Shown: positions 53,324 to 61,964 of the stretch, piece after piece | Numbering within the stretch: the stretch's first letter is position 1 | How the letters are laid out: each line of letters starts with the position of its first letter | Source of the DNA: Reyranella sp. | Lineage (GTDB): Bacteria; Pseudomonadota; Alphaproteobacteria; Reyranellales; Reyranellaceae | Direction: 5' to 3' | Assembly: GCA_022844015.1 (NCBI GenBank) | Contig: JALHMO010000010.1 | Location: 1 to 64,000 of the forward strand | DNA length: 64,000 bases | Notes under the pieces: model-generated | What the model was told of the DNA's origin: nothing | Database searches by the model: none | What the model saw: only the letters and a program-made list of their open reading frames with translations | Made by a program: the position numbers and the translations under genes

Positions 53324-53332
53324 CGCTGTCCG

Positions 53333-53866
53333 TCAGGGCAGGGCGACCTTCACGAGCCTGCCGCCGCGCACGTCGACCCGCTGCATCATCGAGCCGCCTT
53401 CGACCTGGGCCGGGCCCTGCCACTTGACGCTGCTGGTGACGTACCAGACGCCGTCGGGAACGCGTGCGAAGGAGAAGCTGCCTGCGGCGTCGCAGCGCGT
53501 GGAGCGCAGGCTCGAGACATAGAGCGGATCGTCGTGCTCGAACTTCACCGGCCCGAGGCTGGCGGCGCGCGTGCCCCTGGTCGTGTTGCCGAAGATCGCC
53601 GCCATCCTCGCCCGCGCATAGGCGCTGTCGGGAATCAGGTTCGCCGACTGTCCCTCGCAGGTGTGGCTCGTGCCGCCGGCCTTCACGATCGCGGTGCCGC
53701 TCACCGAGTTCGTGCCGGGCTTGCGGGCCCAGTCGATCTCGGCGGGGGCGATCGGCGTGGAGAGCGCCGAGCCCTGCGGCGTCGACAGCGCGCCGAGCTG
53801 GGCGCATCCACCGACGGCAAGGGCAGTTCCCAGGATCACCGTCCAGGGCCATCCAGCAGGCTTCAT
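53333..53866 (-). CDS. Lipoprotein of unknown function
   Basis: A 177-residue lipoprotein: MKPAGWPWTVILGTALAVGGC carries the lipobox VGGC, followed by AQLGALSTPQGSALS. The mature part is beta-rich with CEGQSANL and STRCDAAG cysteines and ends VDVRGGRLVKVALP; VWYVTSSVKWQG suggests a carboxypeptidase-regulatory-like beta-sandwich. GGGAAGGA precedes the start. It is convergent with iclR, 9 nt apart, with no shared terminator visible. Confidence 0.72.
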   Translation of the reverse strand: MKPAGWPWTVILGTALAVGGCAQLGALSTPQGSALSTPIAPAEIDWARKPGTNSVSGTAIVKAGGTSHTCEGQSANLIPDSAYARARMAAIFGNTTRGTRAASLGPVKFEHDDPLYVSSLRSTRCDAAGSFSFARVPDGVWYVTSSVKWQGPAQVEGGSMMQRVDVRGGRLVKVALP

Positions 53867-53985
53867 GCGCGAGGCATCCTTCCCTTGCAGGAGGGTAGAC
53901 AGAAACCCAGGCATAGGGCTGTGTTCAAGCGGTGGCCTGGGACACCGTCCTCGACGGCTGCCGGGCGCGGCGGCGCGACGGAAGC

Positions 53986-54065
53986 TCATGCTCCTCTGGA
54001 CCGCGGGCGTCTCGCCCGCTCATGCTGGTGAATCATAAGCGGGCGAGACGCCCGCCGTCCAGAAG
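53986..54065. repeat. D-type inverted repeat
   Basis: CTCTGGACCGCGGGCGTCTC (53994-54013) GCCCGCT is inverted as AGCGGGCGAGACGCCCGCCGTCCAGAAGAG (about 54038-54067). Same unit as at 20352-20564. It lies 5' of the nucleoside hydrolase gene and ends 15 nt before its start. Confidence 0.8.
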
Positions 54066-54080
54066 AGGGGAGAGGCGACG

Positions 54081-55022
54081 GTGCGCAACAGGCTGATCTT
54101 CGACACCGATGGCGGCGTGGACGACGCCCAGGCGTTGCTGCTGCTGATCGGCAACGGCCGGCCGCCCGATGCCATCACCACGGTGTTCGGCAATGTCGAC
54201 GTCGATACAGCGACCAACAACGTGCTGGCGATCCTGGCCGTGGCGGGGGCGGCGATCGAGGTCCACAAGGGGGCGGCCGAGGCGCTGGAGCAGGAGCTGA
54301 TCCATGCGCGGCATGTCCATGGCGAGGACGGGCTGGGCGGCGCACCGCGCCCGCCGACCGTCGCCGACATCGCGGGCTTCGATGCCGTGGGCTTCCTGGT
54401 GGCGACGCTCGGCGAGGCGGCAACCACCGGCGCGGCCGTCGACCTGCTGATGGTGGGGCCGCTCACCAATCTCGCCCTGGCGCTGCAGGCGGCGCCCGGG
54501 ATCGCGCGGGGCATCGGCCAGCTCACCATCATGGGCGGCACGCTGCACGGCCGCGGCAACCACACGCCGGCCGCCGAGTTCAACGTCTATGCCGATCCCG
54601 AGTCGGCGGCGATCGTGCTCGCCGCCGACATCCCCACCGTCGTGGTGCCGTGGGAGCCCTGCAAGACGCACTTTCTTACCGGGCCACAGACGGATGCGCT
54701 GTTCGCCGCCGTGCCCGACAACCCCTACAAGGCGTTCGCGCTGGCGCTCGCCGCCCATTCGCGCAAGACGCCGGCCGGGCGCGACAGAGTCGACTGCCTG
54801 TGCTTCGTCGATCCGCTGGCTGCGGCGGTCGTCGTCGAGCCGGGCATCGTGACGCGCTCCCTGCGCGCTTCGGTCGACGTCGCGCTGGCGCCCGGCATCA
54901 CCCGCGGCATGACCGTGGTCGATCCGTCGGGCCGGCTCGGCACGCCGATGGTGACCCTGGTCGAGGAGGCCGACATCGATCGCCTCGCGGTGCTCTATGC
55001 GAGGTCGATCGGCGGGACGTGA
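54081..55022 (+). CDS. Nucleoside hydrolase family protein
   Basis: The 313-residue protein splits nucleosides to base and ribose. It has the calcium site DTDGGVDDA (residues 8-16), VGPLTNLALAL, MGGTLHGRGNHTPAAEFN followed by NVYADPESAAIVL, and FVDPLAAAV; the Asp cluster is intact. The GTG start at 54081 lies right after a D repeat. Subclass and base preference are unknown. Confidence 0.92.
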   Translation: MRNRLIFDTDGGVDDAQALLLLIGNGRPPDAITTVFGNVDVDTATNNVLAILAVAGAAIEVHKGAAEALEQELIHARHVHGEDGLGGAPRPPTVADIAGFDAVGFLVATLGEAATTGAAVDLLMVGPLTNLALALQAAPGIARGIGQLTIMGGTLHGRGNHTPAAEFNVYADPESAAIVLAADIPTVVVPWEPCKTHFLTGPQTDALFAAVPDNPYKAFALALAAHSRKTPAGRDRVDCLCFVDPLAAAVVVEPGIVTRSLRASVDVALAPGITRGMTVVDPSGRLGTPMVTLVEEADIDRLAVLYARSIGGT

Positions 55023-55023
55023 C

Positions 55024-55153
55024 GACGCGCGCGAGCGTGTGATGAAACAGCATTCGTCTCCGGCCGGGCCACCCGTGCCCACGCGTGCGACGAAACCGGC
55101 CGGTCGTCGCTACTGAAAGAGCCGTCTGGCGCCGTGCCCACGCGCGCGAGCGT
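55024..55153. repeat. Short direct repeats after the nucleoside hydrolase gene
   Basis: ACGCGCGCGAGCGTG occurs at 55025-55039 and again near 55139-55153, and GTGCCCACGCG occurs at about 55075 and 55134, in a 200-nt gap. It looks like a small tandem duplication. Confidence 0.55.
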
Positions 55154-55223
55154 GATACTCGAACGTGGCCCAGCCGTTCATGACGTAGGCCATCTGGACC
55201 GACGAGGCTCCTGTCCGACCGCC

Positions 55224-56000
55224 TTACAGGACGCCGGCATAGTGCGCCGCGCCACCGTCGATCGTGACGACCGTGCCGGCGATGTGCGATGCCCGGTCGG
55301 AAGCGAGGAAGGCGACGAGATCGGCGCACTGCTCGGGCGTGCCGACCGGCGGCGCGGTGGGGATCAGCTCCTGCCAGCGTGCGGCATCGCCGAGCTTGGC
55401 CGCGGCGGTGGCGCGCAGCATCGTCTCCATGCGCTCGGTGCGGATGAGGCCGGGATTGCAGGCGACGATGCGGATGCGGTCGACCAGGCTGGTGCCGCCC
55501 ATCCCGCGGGTGAAGGCCATCAGCGAGGCATTGCCCGCGCTGCCGGCGATGTAGCCCCAGGTCGGCCGCTCCCCGGCGACGCCCAGGACGTTGACGATGA
55601 CGCCGCCGCCGCGCGCCTTCATGGCGGGATAGACCGCGCGGCAGAGATTGATGTAGCCGAACACCTTGAGATTCCACGCGTCGCGCCACCGCGCCTCGTC
55701 GATCGCCTGCAGGTCGCCGGCGGGAATGGCGCCGGCATTGTTCACCAGGATGTCGATGTCGTGGCAGTCCGCCGCCAGCGACCGCGCGGTGTCGCCGTTG
55801 CTGAGATCGCAGGCATGGATCGTCACGGAGACATTGTGGCGGGCCTGGATCGAGTCGCGGGCGCGCTCGAGGTCCACCTTCGTCCGGGAAGCGAGATGCA
55901 GATGACAGCCTTCCTCCGCCAGTTGCCGGGCGCACGCCAGGCCAATTCCCTTGGAGGCGCCAGTGACGAGGGCGATCTTGCCGCGCAGATGGAGATCCAT
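55224..56000 (-). CDS. SDR family protein with degenerate catalytic motif
   Basis: The 258-residue protein has GASKGIGLACARQL (cofactor loop, residues 14-27) and VNNAGAIPAGDL. At the active site YxxxK is expected but the sequence reads WGYIAGSAGNASLMAFTRGM, a Ser replacing Lys four residues after Tyr. The same substitution occurs in a recognisable SDR subgroup with YIAGSxGNA, so activity may rely on other residues. GGAG lies upstream of the ATG in the gap shared with the hemolysin III gene. Confidence 0.85.
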   Translation of the reverse strand: MDLHLRGKIALVTGASKGIGLACARQLAEEGCHLHLASRTKVDLERARDSIQARHNVSVTIHACDLSNGDTARSLAADCHDIDILVNNAGAIPAGDLQAIDEARWRDAWNLKVFGYINLCRAVYPAMKARGGGVIVNVLGVAGERPTWGYIAGSAGNASLMAFTRGMGGTSLVDRIRIVACNPGLIRTERMETMLRATAAAKLGDAARWQELIPTAPPVGTPEQCADLVAFLASDRASHIAGTVVTIDGGAAHYAGVL

Positions 56001-56209
56001 GCCAACCTTCTCGAATGACGGTCGTGAAACCGATTTGCTCCTGAGCGGACACTCCGCCCCACCGCAGTTTAGCTGGACGGACCGTCACGCTCTCCTCGAG
56101 CCCGCCAGCGTATCAGCGATCCGGCAACCCGCCTATCCTTGCGCGAACGTTGGGGAGAAGGATCAGAAGGGCGACCGGGAACGTGCGGGTTCACAGGGCA
56201 GGCGCGGGC

Positions 56210-56887
56210 ATGTCATTGTGGCGGGCGATGGCGTTCCAGGGAGCGACGAGACTTGCTGGGCCGCGCGAGCGTGCGGCCGATGCCGTGGTCCACGTGCTGG
56301 GGCTGGGCCTTGGCGTGCCGGCGGCGGTTGCCGTCGTGGTGCTCGCCGCGATCGTCGGCTCGGCGGGCGACGTGGTGACGGCGGCAATCTACGCCGCGGG
56401 CATGGTCGCCATGCTGGGGTGCTCGGCCGCCTACAACATGCTGCAGCACCATCGCTGGCGCGACTGGCTTCAGCGCCTCGACCACGCAGCGATCTTCGCC
56501 ATGATCGCCGGGACGTACACACCCTTCACGCGCCTGCTGGAGCCCGGCTGGGCGGTCGGCCTCACCGCCGCGGTGTGGGGCGTCGCGGGCGCCGGCATCG
56601 CCGGCAAGCTGTGGCGCCCTTTGGGGGGCGGCACGCCCGTGCGCGTACCGTCGGTCGTGCTCTACCTGGCGCTGGGCTGGATCGGCCTGATCGCCATCGA
56701 GCCATTCGTGACCTCGCTCGCCTGGCAGACACTGCTGCTGATCGGCGTCGGCGGCGTGATCTACTCGGCCGGCGTCATCTTTCACCTGTGGCACCGGCTC
56801 GCCTACCAGAACGCGATCTGGCACGGCTTCGTGCTGATCGCGGCAGGTATCCATTACGCCGCCGTGCTGACGACCTTCGTGGCCTGA
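56210..56887 (+). CDS. Hemolysin III / PAQR family membrane protein
   Basis: A seven-segment membrane protein of the hemolysin III/progestin-adipoQ type. The diagnostic AYNMLQHHRWRDWLQRLDHAAIFAMIAGTYTPF (about 75-107, counting from 56210) is present, and WHGFVLIAAGIHYAAVL carries the last conserved His pair. PAQR members bind zinc and have hydrolase-like activity. An upstream in-frame extension to 56150 exists but reads as basic non-hydrophobic sequence. Confidence 0.9.
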   Translation: MSLWRAMAFQGATRLAGPRERAADAVVHVLGLGLGVPAAVAVVVLAAIVGSAGDVVTAAIYAAGMVAMLGCSAAYNMLQHHRWRDWLQRLDHAAIFAMIAGTYTPFTRLLEPGWAVGLTAAVWGVAGAGIAGKLWRPLGGGTPVRVPSVVLYLALGWIGLIAIEPFVTSLAWQTLLLIGVGGVIYSAGVIFHLWHRLAYQNAIWHGFVLIAAGIHYAAVLTTFVA

Positions 56888-57001
56888 CCCTGACATGGGC
56901 GATAGCCCGGCCGTCAGGGGCGTGCCGGGCGCCCGCGGCGGCGCAGCCGACCGCGACTTCCTGCCGGCCGTCGCTCGCCACGACCGGGAAGCCCGCTCGT
57001 C

Positions 57002-57559
57002 TCAGCGATGCGCGCGGATGTCGTTGTTGACGGTGCGATCGCCGGCCGACCAGCGGCGCAGGGTCTCGTGCGCGGTGGCGCGCTGATGCGCGGCGATCGT
57101 GTCGGCATCGGGCGCGTCGGCGGTGAACTCGACGATCAGGCCGTCGGGATCCTGCACGTAGATGGACGTGCAGTAGCCATGATCGACCTGACGCACCGGC
57201 TTGCCGGCGGCGGTGAGCCGCTGCTTGATCTCCTTCTGCGCGGCGTCGCTGACGGCGAGCGCGATGTGGACGAAGGAGGGTTGCTGGCGTGCCTTGAAGG
57301 CCGCCGCCGCCTCGGGGTCGGGGAACTCGAAGAAGGCCAGGGCGCCGCCGTCGCCGATGCCGTAGAAGGTGTGGCTGTAGGACAGGCGCCTGCCCGGGAA
57401 TTGCGGGAACTCGGCTTCCTCGATCCAGGTCGCCAGCAGCGGCAGGCCGATGATGTCCTCGTAGAACTGGCGCGTCCGCTCCTGGTTCTCGCAGACATAG
57501 GCGTTGTGATGCAGACGCTGCGGCAACTCGTTCAGGATGCGACTGGATGGGTTGGTCAT
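57002..57559 (-). CDS. VOC family protein (glyoxalase/dioxygenase fold)
   Basis: A 185-residue vicinal oxygen chelate protein: metal ligands candidates are HHNAYVC (17-18), FVHIALAVSD and the Glu in LIVEFTAD, over two beta-alpha-beta-beta-beta modules. It is a small metal enzyme such as a glyoxalase, dioxygenase or drug-binding relative. It is single and on the minus strand, followed downstream by the hemolysin III gene end. Confidence 0.85.
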   Translation of the reverse strand: MTNPSSRILNELPQRLHHNAYVCENQERTRQFYEDIIGLPLLATWIEEAEFPQFPGRRLSYSHTFYGIGDGGALAFFEFPDPEAAAAFKARQQPSFVHIALAVSDAAQKEIKQRLTAAGKPVRQVDHGYCTSIYVQDPDGLIVEFTADAPDADTIAAHQRATAHETLRRWSAGDRTVNNDIRAHR

Positions 57560-57691
57560 GTCCGTCTCCTCGCGGTCTTGCGTTGGCGGCAGTGGCGTTC
57601 GCCCGGATCGATCGCCGTGCGCGACCGCAGTCTAGCTCCGGCGCGAGCGTGTCCGTAAGGTCCTCGAAGACGAAGACGACGGGGAGCCGGC

Positions 57692-58170
57692 TTGGTTTCG
57701 ACATTCATCGCTCACGGGGCGGCCGCGTACGATCACTACATGGGCCGCTGGAGCCGCCGGCTCGCGCCGCTTTTTCTCGACTTTGCCGGCAGCGCCGCGG
57801 GCGAACGCGTGCTCGATGTCGGCTGCGGCACCGGCAGCCTCAGCCTGGCGCCGGTCGAGCGCACCGCGGTCGAGGCCGTCGAAGCCATCGATTTCGAGCC
57901 CGACTTCGTCGCCTCCTTGCAGGCGAAGATTGGCACAAAGCCGATCACGGCGCGCCAGGGCGATGCCTGCAGCCTGCCTTTCGGCGATGCGGTCTTCGAT
58001 CGTGCTCTACCGGGCAGGGCAACCTGGCGCAGCTCGTCGACGGCCTTGCGGCGCCGACGCGCGCGCGCGTGATCGAGGCGGTGCGTGCAGCCTTTCTCGG
58101 CGGTCGCGCGGATGGACCGCGCAGCTTCGCGAGCGTCGCCTGGGCGGCGCGCGGCGTCGTGCCGGGCTAG
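57692..58170 (+). pseudogene. Internally deleted SAM methyltransferase gene
   Basis: The first ~105 codons encode a class I methyltransferase start: YDHYMGRWSRRLAPLFLDF, then VLDVGCGTGSL (SAM site) and LPFGDAVFDRAL. At about 58002-58016 the frame changes and the next readable block, LAAPTRARVIEAVRAAFLGG and DGPRSFASVAWAARGVVPG, is the very C-terminal end of this methyltransferase family. About 110-130 codons between are missing. The gene is therefore a deletion derivative. Confidence 0.8.
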
Positions 58171-58269
58171 GGTTGGCCAGGAGAAGCGCAGCCCACGGCT
58201 CGCGGCGTGGCGATTGTCGGAACAGCCGCGAGCTCTTGGACTTTCCGCGAGCCACACGTCAGGCGTCCC

Positions 58270-58626
58270 ATGACCCCCGATCGATCGAGCGATGACCTGG
58301 AGGAGCTGGGACGCCGGGCGGCTGCGCTGCAGGCGGCCGCCGAGGCCCAAGCGCAGCGCTACAATCGTCAAACCTGGATGCGCTGGCTCGGGGTCATCTT
58401 CCCGATCCCGTTCATCGTCGTGCTGACGCGGCTCTATCTCGAGGCCTGGACCTACTACGTCGCCGGCGGCGCGCTGATCGTGTCCGCGATGGTCCTGTTC
58501 GAGCTCGACACGGCAGCCCGCGACCGCAGCAACGCGGCCGGGCAGGCGGCGCAAGCGGCGCAGCGCGACTACGAGGCGGCGCTGGCCACGGCGCGATCGC
58601 AATCAGACGCACCCGCTCCGGGTTAA
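58270..58626 (+). CDS. Small membrane protein of unknown function
   Basis: A 118-residue protein with an N-terminal amphipathic stretch (LEELGRRAAALQAAAEAQAQ) and two adjacent membrane segments, WLGVIFPIPFIVVLTRLYLE and WTYYVAGGALIVSAMVLFEL. An Ala/Gln-rich coil ends it. Start MTPDRSSDDL is chosen; a longer frame to 58207 reads poorly. Its stop overlaps the convergent DUF551-like gene by four bases. No family recognised. Confidence 0.65.
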   Translation: MTPDRSSDDLEELGRRAAALQAAAEAQAQRYNRQTWMRWLGVIFPIPFIVVLTRLYLEAWTYYVAGGALIVSAMVLFELDTAARDRSNAAGQAAQAAQRDYEAALATARSQSDAPAPG

Positions 58627-59057
58627 CCGCGCGGCGGCGGGATCAGCGGCGCCCAGTATCTCGGCTGGAGCTCGACGTACTCGATCCACGGGCCGGTCTC
58701 GGCCTGGCCCTCGTCGAGGTGGCCGACATCGCTGACCCAGTAGCCGAAGGTCCGGCGATTGGCGTCGAACTTCCAGACGCCGATCACGATCTCGCGCGCG
58801 GCATGGCCATTGAGCCCGGGGCAGAACAGCAGCACCGGCTGCGAATCCTTGGGGGCGGTGCCGATCGGCTGCCATCCGGCCACGACGCCGCGCAGCTGCT
58901 CGATCTCGGCTGCCGCCCGCCAGCGCAGATCGTCGGCGACCTGCCGCAATTCCTCGTCGGTCGGCCCGTCGGGCCGGCGCATCAGGCCGCGCGCGTCGTG
59001 ACACGCGGCGCGCAGAGCCTCGACGATGTCGGCGAGCGTCTCCTTGGCATCCGTCAT
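58623..59057 (-). CDS. DUF551-like phage-type protein
   Basis: A 144-residue protein with N-terminal helix (ETLADIVEALRAACHDARGLM) and the distinctive WQPIGTAPKDSQPVLLFCPG, IGVWKFD, and RYWAPLIPPP. This pattern (WxPIxTAPKDG... ending with a W-P) is DUF551, frequent in prophages and their remnants. Function unknown. Its stop overlaps the small membrane protein by four bases. Confidence 0.75.
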   Translation of the reverse strand: MTDAKETLADIVEALRAACHDARGLMRRPDGPTDEELRQVADDLRWRAAAEIEQLRGVVAGWQPIGTAPKDSQPVLLFCPGLNGHAAREIVIGVWKFDANRRTFGYWVSDVGHLDEGQAETGPWIEYVELQPRYWAPLIPPPRG

Positions 59058-59138
59058 GTCGGCAACCCCGATCGTCGATTCAAGTCATGGTTCAGGCGGC
59101 TTCCTAATGCATTATGGCGCGACTGCACAGGGGGGCGC

Positions 59139-59255
59139 ATGACGCTGATTCATCGCCTGATGGTGTTCGACGGCAAGCCCTTCTTCGGCCAGGACCGCTT
59201 CGATCAGCTCAAGTGTCGCATGGAGCAGAAGGGGCTGGCGAAGCGGCGGGGCTAG
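59139..59255 (+). CDS. Possible 38-residue small protein
   Basis: ATG at 59139 has AGGGGGG 3-9 nt upstream. The product MTLIHRLMVFDGKPFFGQDR continues FDQLKCRMEQKGLAKRRG. It has a basic, hydrophobic-to-polar composition that could be a real small protein. The 3' end overlaps the convergent J-domain gene by 4 nt. Confidence 0.4.
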   Translation: MTLIHRLMVFDGKPFFGQDRFDQLKCRMEQKGLAKRRG

Positions 59256-59944
59256 CTGCGTTTCGTCGCGCGATTGCGCGGCGCGCGGTCCTCGGCGGCG
59301 GCCGGCCATTGCCGCGAGGGGCCGAGTAGCGTGTCGCTCGCCTGCTGGACCTTGGCGGCGAGCCAGGCCGAGCCGCCGCGATCGGGATGGACGAGGCCGA
59401 GCAGGCGCTTGCGCGCGGTGCGGATCGCGGCGTCGTCGGCACCGGGCTCGAGGCCCAGCACCTCGAGCGCCTCGCCGTTCGACATGGCCTCGCCGCGCCG
59501 CTCGTCGGTCAGCGCCATCTGGTCGGTCACCGCCACCGCCGCGGATCTGGCGACGTAGGCTTCGAGGATGGCCGCCGCCCGGCGCACGGTCTCGGGGTCG
59601 TCGACGGGATCGAAGTCGCGCACCTCCATGTCGAATGGCGCGGGCCGGCGACGGAACAGGCTCGCGACCCAGTGCAGCGGCCCGAGGAGGGAGCGCCACT
59701 TCAGCACCGTGGGCACGATCAGCAGGGCGGCGCCGACCAGCATGGCGAGCGACCATTGCCCCTCGGCGATGGCGTAGATCAGCAGCCCGATGCCGGCGAT
59801 CAGCAGCAGCAACATCATCCAGCGCGCGGTGCGCAGCATGGTCCTGGGATCGCTGTGCACGAACCAGTCGAGGAACTTGGCGAGCGTCGCCAGCACGGAC
59901 AGGCCGAGAACGATGGCACTGATCACGACCATGTAGTCCATCAT
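59252..59944 (-). CDS. Membrane-anchored J-domain protein
   Basis: A 230-residue protein: two to three membrane segments at the N terminus (MVVISAIVLGLSVLATLAKF, MLLLLIAGIGLLIYAI, LAMLVGAALLIVPTV), then a cytosolic linker and a C-terminal J-domain with the HPD tripeptide in LVHPDRGG (near 184) and helix IV KVQQASDTLLG. The J-domain would stimulate DnaK at the membrane. This DjlA-like order with C-terminal J resembles the DnaJ-family subgroup in alphaproteobacteria. ATG at 59944 or 59941. Confidence 0.85.
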   Translation of the reverse strand: MMDYMVVISAIVLGLSVLATLAKFLDWFVHSDPRTMLRTARWMMLLLLIAGIGLLIYAIAEGQWSLAMLVGAALLIVPTVLKWRSLLGPLHWVASLFRRRPAPFDMEVRDFDPVDDPETVRRAAAILEAYVARSAAVAVTDQMALTDERRGEAMSNGEALEVLGLEPGADDAAIRTARKRLLGLVHPDRGGSAWLAAKVQQASDTLLGPSRQWPAAAEDRAPRNRATKRS

Positions 59945-60065
59945 CGCGCTCCCGCGAGGGTCGACGTTCGCCGCAACACTACTTCAGTCGCGACAGGAAG
60001 CCAGCATCGGACGGGCTCGGCGCCGCCCGCGAACCACACTCGCATCTCTGTACAACGGTGGACAT

Positions 60066-60093
60066 TTGCATCGCCGCGTCACGTGTCTACTAT
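60066..60093 (+). promoter_or_regulatory. Candidate promoter for the Tat-exported oxidoreductase
   Basis: TTGCAT (60066-60071) and TACTAT (60088-60093) are separated by 16 bp, 38 nt before the ATG at 60131. Matches to consensus are four and five of six. Confidence 0.45.
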
Positions 60094-60130
60094 CACACGC
60101 CGACGAAATGAATCCGATAGGGAGGTCGAG

Positions 60131-61957
60131 ATGGCAAGGCGCAAGAAGACGGCAACCAAGAGCCCTCAGCGCGGAGGCCCCGGCGTCAAGACCGGCTCGT
60201 CGTCGGGGAAGGTGCCGGCCGCTCGCGCCACCGCCGCCGACTATTCCCGGCGTCGCGCCGAGGTCGACGAGCACGACCACAAGGAATTCCAGACCTACCT
60301 GGCGGACAAGAAGGAAGCCGACGAGCGCAAGGCCAAGGCCGTCGCCGTCGCCGAGCCGCCCAAGCGCGGCGGCATCAGCCGGCGCACCATGTTCAACGTC
60401 GCCGTGGGCACCGCCGCCGTCGCCGAGGCCGGCGTCATCGGCTACAAGGTGCTGGGCAGCGGCTCGGTGTCCGACCACGGCGTGCTCCACGGCGGCGCCA
60501 ACTACACCGAGGCGCAGCGCCACAACATCACGCGCGAGGTGGTCGACAGCCGCGCCGACCTGCGCGGCCAGAGCCTCGGTAAGTGGGTCGCGCTGCTGCC
60601 GACCAAGATGGGCGGCGGCACCTACGCCATCGACCTCAACTCCAACCGCGTGCTGGCCTCGATCTGGTACTGGAACTACGGCGACTACAACCCGATCAGC
60701 CATCATCTCTGCGCCTTCCCGAGCGCCGATCCGATGCACGGCTTCGAGTTCGTCAACAGCACGCAGGGTGGCCAGAACTCGCTGATCTACGGCATGCCGA
60801 CCGCCGTGACGGCCGAGACGGCCCCGGGTGGCACCAACATCTACCGCGTGCGCTTCGACGGCACGCAGATGCAACTGGTCGAGAACGTCTCGGAGACCAC
60901 CGGCCTGGGGCTCGGCGTGCACGTCACGGTCAACCCGAAGGACGCGCAATCCTACTTCGTGACCGACGGCCAGAAGGACATCGCTGCCTGCTTCGACCGC
61001 ACCACCTCCAAGGTCAAGGCCGCGCTGCGCTTCGACTGGGAGCCCAACGTGCGCGACCTTCGCGTTGCCTGGACCAAGGGCGGCACGATGACGATCAGGA
61101 AGATGTATCCCGACCCGCGCACCGGCCTGTTCGACTACCGCGGCACCAAGGGCAACAAGATCGACTGGGAGATGGTGCCGATGGGCGAGCTGTTCGTCGA
61201 GGAAGGCTCGCTGCCGGGCGACGATCCGCTGGCGCTGACCGGGGCCGACGGCACGATCTGGCATCCCGAGGGCCGCTGGGCCGCCACCGTGGTGCGGCTG
61301 TGCGGCGGCATCTGCATCCTCGATCCCGAGAAGAACTTCGATCCGGTGGCGTTCCTTCAGTTCAACAAGGATTCCCCCGGCCAGTACAAGGTCGAGCAGG
61401 TCGACAAGGACACCTGGAAGGTGGTGTTCGACAAGATCAACTCGCCAGGCCACGAGATCGGCTTCTCGCCCGACGGCAAGTTCCTCGTGATGATGAACAA
61501 TCTGCGCGAGAACAACTGCTCGATCTTTTCCTGCGCCGACCCCGATCCGCGCAACTGGCGCAAGATTGCCCATGTCGAGGACCCGCTGTGGCGCGGCAAG
61601 TATCCCAACCCTTTCCACATGGTGTTCTCGCTCGACAGCTCGAAGCTCTACCTGTCGATCCTGCATCCCTCGCCGGCGTTCAGCGGCATCATGGTGGTCG
61701 ACACCAAGACGTGGACGATCGCCAAGGAGATCCAGGGTATCGGTCCCGACCTGCAGACTCCCGCACTGACCTACGACGGCAAGTACGTGCTGACGCCGTT
61801 CAGCGGCTTCCAGCGACAGTCGAGCGGCATCGCCGTGATCGACACCTCGACCGACACGCTGATCGGTATCCTGCCGAGCAACGGCGGCCACCACGACTGC
61901 GTCATCATCCCGACCAAGCTCGAGCACATGAAGCATACGCGGTCGTGCACTTTGTGA
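60131..61957 (+). CDS. Tat-exported beta-propeller protein (NosZ / thiocyanate dehydrogenase-like)
   Basis: A 608-residue protein with a long lysine-rich N-region (~80 residues) before a twin-arginine signal ISRRTMFNVAVG near residues 82-93. The mature part is a beta-propeller with ISHHLCAFPSADPMHGFEF, GLGLGVHVTVNPKD, SPGHEIGFSPDGKF, PFHMVFSLD and GGHHDCVIIP. This set of spaced His residues is like the NosZ-related copper enzymes and thiocyanate dehydrogenase. The CuA domain of NosZ is absent. Copper binding and substrate are inferences. Start has GGGAGG 8-13 nt upstream. Confidence 0.6.
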   Translation: MARRKKTATKSPQRGGPGVKTGSSSGKVPAARATAADYSRRRAEVDEHDHKEFQTYLADKKEADERKAKAVAVAEPPKRGGISRRTMFNVAVGTAAVAEAGVIGYKVLGSGSVSDHGVLHGGANYTEAQRHNITREVVDSRADLRGQSLGKWVALLPTKMGGGTYAIDLNSNRVLASIWYWNYGDYNPISHHLCAFPSADPMHGFEFVNSTQGGQNSLIYGMPTAVTAETAPGGTNIYRVRFDGTQMQLVENVSETTGLGLGVHVTVNPKDAQSYFVTDGQKDIAACFDRTTSKVKAALRFDWEPNVRDLRVAWTKGGTMTIRKMYPDPRTGLFDYRGTKGNKIDWEMVPMGELFVEEGSLPGDDPLALTGADGTIWHPEGRWAATVVRLCGGICILDPEKNFDPVAFLQFNKDSPGQYKVEQVDKDTWKVVFDKINSPGHEIGFSPDGKFLVMMNNLRENNCSIFSCADPDPRNWRKIAHVEDPLWRGKYPNPFHMVFSLDSSKLYLSILHPSPAFSGIMVVDTKTWTIAKEIQGIGPDLQTPALTYDGKYVLTPFSGFQRQSSGIAVIDTSTDTLIGILPSNGGHHDCVIIPTKLEHMKHTRSCTL

Positions 61958-61964
61958 TGATCAT

